From contig NZ_CADEAK010000004.1 of assembly GCF_902825225.1 (NCBI RefSeq), positions 1-64,000 on the forward strand: a stretch of 64,000 nt of DNA, given 5' to 3'. This stretch comes from Bartonella vinsonii subsp. berkhoffii ATCC 51672. GTDB lineage: Bacteria; Pseudomonadota; Alphaproteobacteria; Rhizobiales; Rhizobiaceae. Below the pieces are notes generated by a model. That model made no database searches, was not told the origin of the DNA, and saw only the letters and a list, made by a program, of their open reading frames with translations. This document shows, piece by piece, positions 55,730-64,000 of the stretch. How positions within the stretch are numbered: the stretch's first letter is position 1; every line of letters begins with the position of its first letter. The translations under genes and the position numbers were made by a program.

Positions 55730-57556
55730 ATGTATCAATCTTTTGAGGCAACAACAAATCCAGCCCACGCTGCAGAACGCATTTTCTCTCTTCGGAAAGA
55801 ACTTGATCGCCTCGGGCTAGATGGCTTTCTTGTCCCACGTGCTGATAAACATCAAAGCGAATATGTTCCCCCACATGCTCAGCGCCTTAGTTGGCTTACG
55901 GGCTTTACTGGTTCATCGGGTACCGCACTCATTTTAAAAAACAAAGCCATTATATTCACAGATGGACGCTATACACTCCAAGTTCGCCAACAAACTGATC
56001 CGCACATTTTTGACTATGAAGACCTCGTAACTTGCCCTCCCTCACAATGGCTTGAAAAAAATGGGCAAAAGCTTTCTATTGGCTTTGATCCATGGCTCCA
56101 CACCATCACTGCCACCGATACATTGAGAAACGCATTAGAAACTAAAGCAGGTGGAAAACTTGTAGCACTTCAACAAAATCTCATTGACCTTATCTGGCAT
56201 GATCAACCACAATTGCCACAATCTGCTCTATCAATTCATCCTCTCAAATATGCTGGACGCGATACAAATGAAAAGCTGACTTTAATTCAGCAAAATATCA
56301 AGCAAGCCAATGCAGATGCTTTTATTTTCACAGACCCCTCCTCTATTGCATGGACATTCAATATACGTGGCAATGATGTGTCCAATACACCTTTTGTCCT
56401 TTGCTTTGCTCTCATTCCTATCGAAGAAACACCTATTTTATTTCTTAACAGCAAAAAATTAGAGATAGAACAGAAACAATATCTAGAACGTTATGCAAAA
56501 TTATATGAACCAGAACAACTGATTGCAAAGATCAAAGATTATGTTCAAAAAGGAACAGTTTTTGCTTTAGACCCACGGCTAACATGCGAAAAGTTACGCA
56601 CCGTTATTGAACAACAAGGGGGGGCTTTCCTTACGCTTACTGATCCCGCTGCTCTACCACGCGCCATTAAAAATAGCACAGAACTAAATGGTGCACGCAA
56701 AGCGCACTTGCGCGATGGTGTAGCTCTTACTCGTTTTTTTTCTTGGTTAGATAAACAAACACCAGGCACAATGAGTGAAATTTCTGCTGCTCAAAAATTA
56801 GAAGAATTTCGCATAACGACAGCAAAGGAAATGGGAGAAAAACTTGAAGATCTCTCTTTTGATACAATCTCAGCAGTAGGGGCAAATGGTGCTATTGTCC
56901 ATTATCGTGTAACAACCCAAACAAATAAAAAGCTCAATGCTGGTGAACTTTATCTTATTGATTCAGGTGGACAATACCGTGATGGTACAACAGATGTTAC
57001 ACGCACAGTAGCAATTGGCAATATTGGAGAAGAAGAAAAACGCTGTTTCACACTTGTTCTCAAAGGCATGATTGCACTTTCAACTGCTTGCTTTCCCAAA
57101 GGGACACGCGGACAAGATCTTGATAGTCTCGCACGCATCGCCCTATGGCAAGCAGGTTTTGATTATGCCCATGGCACTGGTCATGGAGTTGGATCTTATC
57201 TTTCTGTCCATGAAGGACCACAAAATCTTTCGCGCAATGGGTGCCAAGAATTAATCCCTGGAATGATTATTTCTAATGAACCTGGATATTATCGTGAAGG
57301 TGCTTTTGGTATTCGTATTGAAAATTTACTCATTGTAAAACCAGCACAAAAAATGAACGGTGGAGAGGTAGAAATGCTCTCGTTTGAAACACTTACAAAT
57401 TGTCCCATTGATCGACGCTTAATTCTCCCAGAGCTTTTAACACTACAAGAACGAAAATGGCTTAACGATTACCATGCACATGTCTATCAGGTTAATGCAC
57501 CTTACTTAAATGAAGAAGATAAAAAATGGGCTAAAGAAGCAACAATGCTTCTTTAA
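55730..57556 (+). CDS. pepP: Xaa-Pro aminopeptidase (aminopeptidase P family)
   Basis: This 608-residue metallopeptidase removes an N-terminal residue before proline. The pita-bread fold ligands are visible: D in LIDSGGQYRDGTTDVTRT, H in HGTGHGVGSYLSVHE, E in SNEPGYY, and E in GIRIENLL. It has the tandem creatinase N domains typical of the long form. The ATG at 55730, behind AAAGGACG, is preferred over an in-frame ATG at 55688 that overlaps prmA. Confidence 0.9.
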   Translation: MYQSFEATTNPAHAAERIFSLRKELDRLGLDGFLVPRADKHQSEYVPPHAQRLSWLTGFTGSSGTALILKNKAIIFTDGRYTLQVRQQTDPHIFDYEDLVTCPPSQWLEKNGQKLSIGFDPWLHTITATDTLRNALETKAGGKLVALQQNLIDLIWHDQPQLPQSALSIHPLKYAGRDTNEKLTLIQQNIKQANADAFIFTDPSSIAWTFNIRGNDVSNTPFVLCFALIPIEETPILFLNSKKLEIEQKQYLERYAKLYEPEQLIAKIKDYVQKGTVFALDPRLTCEKLRTVIEQQGGAFLTLTDPAALPRAIKNSTELNGARKAHLRDGVALTRFFSWLDKQTPGTMSEISAAQKLEEFRITTAKEMGEKLEDLSFDTISAVGANGAIVHYRVTTQTNKKLNAGELYLIDSGGQYRDGTTDVTRTVAIGNIGEEEKRCFTLVLKGMIALSTACFPKGTRGQDLDSLARIALWQAGFDYAHGTGHGVGSYLSVHEGPQNLSRNGCQELIPGMIISNEPGYYREGAFGIRIENLLIVKPAQKMNGGEVEMLSFETLTNCPIDRRLILPELLTLQERKWLNDYHAHVYQVNAPYLNEEDKKWAKEATMLL

Positions 57557-57925
57557 GTGAAAGAGCACAAACATCTTCTTCCTCTTCTTATAGAACACTG
57601 TACCTTCTTTTTGTGAAAGAAAACCTGTATGCTGTTAGGAAATACAAAAAATATTTCTCTAAAATACTTCAAGTTTTTTGCTGGTAACGCTAAACTCGCG
57701 TGGAACAAGTAGAATAAACTTGCAAGTGAGAGTGCTTTGACTCCTATCCCATCAACTCCAGACAGTTACATCCCCCCTTTTCTTTATAGAAACTTTTATT
57801 ATATCATCATCCTGAAGGACAATGTTTTACAGCACTAAAGATGATGATAAAATTCCTTAAAAATCGCGCCTTTTGAAGAATGATAAAGATGCGTGAATTC
57901 TCATCATACTTGAAGCATCACTTTC
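57557..57925. other. Gene-free stretch between converging pepP and ligA
   Basis: No supportable gene, clear terminator or repeat was seen in these 369 bases. Confidence 0.5.
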
Positions 57926-60100
<2,175 letters not shown>

Positions 60101-60177
60101 TTATGGGCTATGACCATAAAATTCTCAACTCTTCTGCACGAATAAAACCTCAATGAACGCATGCGCGTCAATTCTAT

Positions 60178-61839
60178 CTATGTGAGAAGCTTTTGAGCAG
60201 CTGCACGAGCTTCTTGAGTAATTTGCTCTCCTGCTAACATGCGAGCAATTTCTTCTGCACGCTCATGCTTCTCCATTTTATGCACCCCCGTCATAAAACG
60301 CCCTTTATTATCACTTTCAACTTTTGAAATAAGAAAATGACTATGCGCTTTGGAAGCTACCTGTGGCGCATGTGTAATAGCAAAAACCTGAACAGTTTTT
60401 GATAAACACTGCAATCGTTGTCCAATAGCAGCAGCAACAGCTCCCCCAACCCCCGTATCAATTTCATCAAAGATCAATGTGGGAGCTGATCCACGATCAG
60501 ACAAAACAACTTTTAACGCTAATAAAAAACGAGACAGTTCACCACCCGAAGCCACACTAAGCATTGGTCCCGCTCGTGTTCCAGGATTTGTCCGAACCCA
60601 ATATTCAATACGATCTATCCCTTCTGCACTTCGTTTTTCAGTATCACTTTGCATTTCAACAATAAACTCTGCTTTTTCCAATTTCAATGCCGGCAATTCA
60701 ACCATAACACTTTCAGACAAGAGCTTTGCTGCTTCTCTACGCTTTATTGACAATGCTTGCGCTAAAATATCATATTTTTTTTGTGCTTCCCGCGCTTCAT
60801 GTTCCAAACGCGTTAATGCAGCTTGTGCCTCCTCAAAATGCGCAAGTTCAGCGTCCATTTTATCACGCAACAGAGCCAATTCATCTGCAGAAACATGATA
60901 TTTACGAGCAAAACCACGAAGAGCAAAAAGACGCTCTTCTATCCGTTCCAATTCACCAGTATCAAAATCCAATACCCGCACTGCCGCTTCGATACCCTCT
61001 TGTGCTGTTGCAAGGGCATGTAATGCCTCATCAATAGATTTCACCACAGGTGTAATGAGCTCTTGCGCTTCAGAGATTTTCCGCTCCAAACGTCTCACCA
61101 AATTGGAAAGGACAGGAATTGGTGATTTAGGCCCACTTAAGAGATCATCAGCCTCTTTAATATCCATTGCTATTTTTTCTAATTTCAGCATATCTGCCCG
61201 ACGAAGAGACAGTGTTTCCTCTTCTCCAACTTGAAAATCAAGCTTTTCAAGCTCTTCCACACATGCACGAAGATAATCAACCTCACGTACTGCGTCCTCT
61301 ACCTTTATACGCTGTTTTTGCAAGTGTTCTTCAAATTCACGCCATATCCGATAGCACTGCCGCAAATTCTCCGTTTCATCCTCAAGCCCCCCAAAAGCAT
61401 CTAATAACTGGCGATGTGTTGCAACATCAACAAGGGCGCGATCATCATGTTGCCCGTGGATTTCAACCAACAGACGACCAACATGACGCATCAACGCAAC
61501 ACTAGCGACCTGATCATTGATAAAAACACGACTACGTCCATCACTTGATTGCACACGTCGTAAAATGATATCGCCTTCATCATCAAAACCATTTTCACGG
61601 ATAAGTTGGCGTGCAGGATGCGAAACAGGCACATCAAAGACAGCCGTTACCTGCCCGTGGGTAGCACCATGACGCACAAGCGAAGCATCCCCACGCCCCC
61701 CAAGAGCCAATGACAAAGCATCAAGAAGAATAGACTTCCCAGCACCTGTTTCTCCAGTTAAAACCGATAAACCCGCTGTGAAATAAATATCAAGCGTTTC
61801 GATCAAAACAATATTATGAATCGAAAGCTGCACCAGCAT
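60178..61839 (-). CDS. recN: DNA repair protein RecN
   Basis: This 553-residue SMC-like ATPase holds broken DNA ends together in double-strand break repair. The N-terminal LSIHNIVLIETLDIYFTAGL leads to Walker A GETGAGKS (29-36), and the coiled-coil arms span about 150-370. The C-terminal signature VASGGELSRFLLALKVVLS precedes Walker B TLIFDEIDTGVGG. It starts six bases after the bamD stop, so the two are one operon. Confidence 0.96.
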   Translation of the reverse strand: MLVQLSIHNIVLIETLDIYFTAGLSVLTGETGAGKSILLDALSLALGGRGDASLVRHGATHGQVTAVFDVPVSHPARQLIRENGFDDEGDIILRRVQSSDGRSRVFINDQVASVALMRHVGRLLVEIHGQHDDRALVDVATHRQLLDAFGGLEDETENLRQCYRIWREFEEHLQKQRIKVEDAVREVDYLRACVEELEKLDFQVGEEETLSLRRADMLKLEKIAMDIKEADDLLSGPKSPIPVLSNLVRRLERKISEAQELITPVVKSIDEALHALATAQEGIEAAVRVLDFDTGELERIEERLFALRGFARKYHVSADELALLRDKMDAELAHFEEAQAALTRLEHEAREAQKKYDILAQALSIKRREAAKLLSESVMVELPALKLEKAEFIVEMQSDTEKRSAEGIDRIEYWVRTNPGTRAGPMLSVASGGELSRFLLALKVVLSDRGSAPTLIFDEIDTGVGGAVAAAIGQRLQCLSKTVQVFAITHAPQVASKAHSHFLISKVESDNKGRFMTGVHKMEKHERAEEIARMLAGEQITQEARAAAQKLLT

Positions 61840-61845
61840 ATAAAA

Positions 61846-62742
61846 TCAACGTGCCTTATTACTTTTACCACCACTTAAAGCATGTGAGATCCAAGAAGAT
61901 TTATGCTCCTGTGGAGATATGCTATTCTTTTGCAATAAATTATAAGAAAACTTATACCACTCACTTTTAGGATAATTCCGTCCCAAAATAGCTGCTGCTG
62001 TCTGCGCTTCTGCAGTTAAGCCAAGAGCAAGATTAACTTCCGTCAAGCGGAAAAGTGCTTCTTCAATTTGATTTGTATCGGAATACTCTTCAACCACCGT
62101 ACGAAATCTTCTACTTGCAGCAAGGTAGCGGCGACCTTCTTCATAATAACGGCCAACCTGCATTTCTTTACCAGCCAACTGCTCTCGACCAAAACGTATC
62201 TTTGCTTTAGCATCCTCCACATACTCAGAATGCGGATAGCGCTCTATGAGAAGTTGCATAGCAGCAATAGCACGCTTCGTATCACGTTGATCTCGTGTAA
62301 CATCTGCAATCCGACGGAAAGAAGAAAGCCCAATAATATAATAAGCATAAGCAGAATCATCTGATCCTGGATAAAGAGTAATATAGCGCTGAGCCATGCT
62401 AATTGAATCATCATACTTGCCAAGTCGATAATTTGTAAAAGCACCCATCACTAAGGATTTACGTCCCCAGTCAGTATAAGCATACTGTTTTTCAATCGTA
62501 AGGAACTTTTTCGATGCATCCCCAAGTCGTCCATTATTAAGGCTAGCAAGTGCCTGATTATATAAAACATCCGGTGGATCCATTTTTAAAACATACGCAG
62601 AAGGATCAAGGGTATTTTTCTCTTTAAATAAACAACCTGCTAACATGCAAGTGCTCCCCAAAAGCATAACCCCCAATACCTTGCGTACAATATTAGATTT
62701 CCTATATGCCAAATTTTCAATACATCTATAAGATTTTATCAT
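61846..62742 (-). CDS. bamD: Outer membrane assembly lipoprotein BamD
   Basis: This 298-residue lipoprotein belongs to the BAM complex that inserts beta-barrel proteins, including autotransporters like the one in this window. The lipobox is MLAGC with Cys37. TPR repeats follow: PDVLYNQALASLNNGRLGDA, KYDDSISMAQRYITLYPGSD and AIAAMQLLIERYPHSEYVED. The N-terminus before the signal is long (about 20 residues), so an internal start is possible. It lies upstream of recN in one operon. Confidence 0.93.
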   Translation of the reverse strand: MIKSYRCIENLAYRKSNIVRKVLGVMLLGSTCMLAGCLFKEKNTLDPSAYVLKMDPPDVLYNQALASLNNGRLGDASKKFLTIEKQYAYTDWGRKSLVMGAFTNYRLGKYDDSISMAQRYITLYPGSDDSAYAYYIIGLSSFRRIADVTRDQRDTKRAIAAMQLLIERYPHSEYVEDAKAKIRFGREQLAGKEMQVGRYYEEGRRYLAASRRFRTVVEEYSDTNQIEEALFRLTEVNLALGLTAEAQTAAAILGRNYPKSEWYKFSYNLLQKNSISPQEHKSSWISHALSGGKSNKAR

Positions 62743-62912
62743 AGTTTTCTCGGCCTCCAGAGAATATCACCTTGTAGCAAAAGTTATTTATTAACAATTT
62801 CTATACCATATCACTTTAAAATCCACTAACCAATTTAGTGGCTTAGGTCAATCATCCCCTTAAAAATTAAATCAACCATAAGAAAAGCTTTTCAATCTTT
62901 CTCTCATACCAC

Positions 62913-63785
62913 TTATAAATAACTTTCTTCGTAACACGATTCGTCTGCCAAAACAGCTTTCACCAATTGCGAATTAATCCTATGCCCACTACAATAGGAG
63001 CGAAATAATCCAATAAAAGGTGCTCCAAGTAAAGCAGTATCACCAATCGCATCAAGCATTTTGTGTCGCACACATTCATTCTTCCAATAAGGACCATCTG
63101 GATTCATGATTTTATCATCAAGGCCGATAACAAGAGAATTTTCCAAAGAAGCGCCTCTCCCTTTTCCAGAAACCCATAATTTTTCCACGTCTTTGACAAA
63201 ACCAAAAGTGCGCGCACGGGATAAATCATCTCGAAATCCCTTTGTCGTAAGATCAAAAATGAAGTGTTGCTTACCAATAGCAGAAGAAGGAAAAGAAATC
63301 GTAATATCAAAACGACGCCCATTAAACGGCAAAAACTCTGCAACACCGCTATCAACTTCAACACGCAGTGGCTTTTTTATGATAAAATAGGAACGCAACG
63401 CATTCTGCTGCACAATGCCAACTTCTTCAAAAGCTTGACAATACTGCCATGCAGAGCCATCTAAAATAGGTATCTCATGAGTTGACACTTCGATAACAAG
63501 ATTATCCAAATTATACGCAGCGATTGCAGCCATTAAATGTTCAATTGTTTCAATTCTGTATTCTCCATGCCCAAGCACCGTTGATAATTGAGCCACTCCC
63601 GTTTGCGATGCATGTGCTTGAAATATTTGATCTGTTCTGTCTAATCCACAACGCTTAAAAACAATCCCACACCCAATATCGGCTGGATAAACCTTTACCA
63701 CAGATAAATCTCCACTATGAACACCGTAACCCTTAAATGTCACAGCTTTTTTAAGAGTGGATTGATATTTTTGCTCCAGATTCAT
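62913..63785 (-). CDS. lpxC: UDP-3-O-acyl-N-acetylglucosamine deacetylase
   Basis: LpxC performs the committed step of lipid A synthesis. Zinc ligands are H84 (TIEHLMAAIA), H242 and D246 (RHKMLDAIGD), with the catalytic H269 in SYCSGHR. The N-terminal domain has AVTFKGYGVHSGDL. About 290 residues from the ATG at 63785; a GTG lies one codon earlier. The upstream neighbour beyond the window should be ftsZ, since lpxC often follows it in the division cluster. Confidence 0.95.
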   Translation of the reverse strand: MNLEQKYQSTLKKAVTFKGYGVHSGDLSVVKVYPADIGCGIVFKRCGLDRTDQIFQAHASQTGVAQLSTVLGHGEYRIETIEHLMAAIAAYNLDNLVIEVSTHEIPILDGSAWQYCQAFEEVGIVQQNALRSYFIIKKPLRVEVDSGVAEFLPFNGRRFDITISFPSSAIGKQHFIFDLTTKGFRDDLSRARTFGFVKDVEKLWVSGKGRGASLENSLVIGLDDKIMNPDGPYWKNECVRHKMLDAIGDTALLGAPFIGLFRSYCSGHRINSQLVKAVLADESCYEESYL

Positions 63786-63862
63786 CACATCACTATATTG
63801 AATTGCTTTTACGCTTTTTAAAAATAGTTATAAAACCATAAAAATGATATGCATAGTAAATA

Positions 63863-63891
63863 ATAAACCCACTTATGAAAAGCGGGTTTAT
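63863..63891. terminator. Terminator between lpxC and its upstream neighbour
   Basis: ATAAACCC (63863-63870) and GGGTTTAT (63884-63891) form a perfect 8 bp stem with inner CTT/AAG pairing. On the minus strand T-rich sequence follows. It would end the gene upstream of lpxC, expected to be ftsZ. Confidence 0.6.
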
Positions 63892-64000
63892 AAAAACAAA
63901 ATATTTCCTCAAGAACGCAGTATATCTGACTACACAAAGCCTTTTTTCACTATAGAAAAAGGAGTAAAATTCCTCTCTTTGCTCACTTTTGCCAGTTAAT

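Overview
The window looks like the chromosome of a Bartonella species (Hyphomicrobiales, alphaproteobacteria). The evidence is low GC with very AT-rich intergenic DNA, alphaproteobacterial gene order (thyA-folA-hflK-hflC-degP; rplM-rpsI; ligA-recN-bamD-lpxC), DivK, the alpha-type SspB adaptor, a circularly permuted two-piece tmRNA gene, a Bartonella-style autotransporter, and many genes decayed by single-base slips in homopolymers. The species cannot be fixed from the sequence alone.

Layout. 1-6.9 kb is a prophage remnant: the end of an unidentified phage gene, two tandem toxin-antitoxin modules, a lysis cassette (endolysin, a frameshifted inner spanin, an overlapping outer-spanin-like lipoprotein, a small membrane protein), an immunity region (two divergent ribbon-helix-helix repressors and two antirepressors, one truncated), a structured 220 bp non-coding segment, an integrase cut short by an amber codon, and a piece of tail gene D. 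6.8-7.9 kb is a broken MFS transporter. 8.5-16.7 kb is core: lemA and a TPM-domain gene, lipB, parE, recJ, rplM-rpsI, divK. 16.7-19.5 kb is an extremely AT-rich desert holding one small Gly/Ala-rich ORF. 19.5-26.3 kb is accessory: an autotransporter with a palindromic upstream site, a small lipoprotein, and remnants including a frameshifted FAH-hydrolase/LysE pair. 26.6-32 kb holds cycA, ilvC, pdxJ and a RecD-like helicase. 32.6-36.4 kb is a decayed accessory block: the tail of a type III restriction subunit, then a cassette of dead 2-hydroxyacid dehydrogenase, intact MFS exporter and dead AsnO-like dioxygenase. 36.9-45.7 kb holds ilvB behind a candidate attenuator, miaA, degP, hflC, hflK, folA and thyA. 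45.9-49.4 kb is a tandem duplication of a KgtP-like transporter plus a DUF2853 gene, with one DUF2853 copy decayed. 49.5-51 kb carries permuted ssrA followed directly by sspB and two small conserved genes. 51-64 kb is uvrD, a hexapeptide acetyltransferase, sco, prmA, pepP, ligA, recN, bamD and lpxC.

How the genes connect. ssrA and sspB are partners in trans-translation and ClpXP delivery. hflK/hflC/degP are membrane-protein quality control, downstream of thyA/folA (dTMP and folate). ilvB and ilvC serve branched-chain amino acid synthesis, but no ilvH is adjacent to ilvB and accessory DNA lies between ilvB and ilvC. bamD and lpxC serve outer-membrane assembly. The most novel-looking signals are an RNA-switch-like arrangement upstream of the prophage antirepressor (5002-5226), the isolated Gly-zipper ORF interrupted by a TGA (18.5-18.7 kb), and the decayed amino-acid-modification cassette that keeps its transporter intact.
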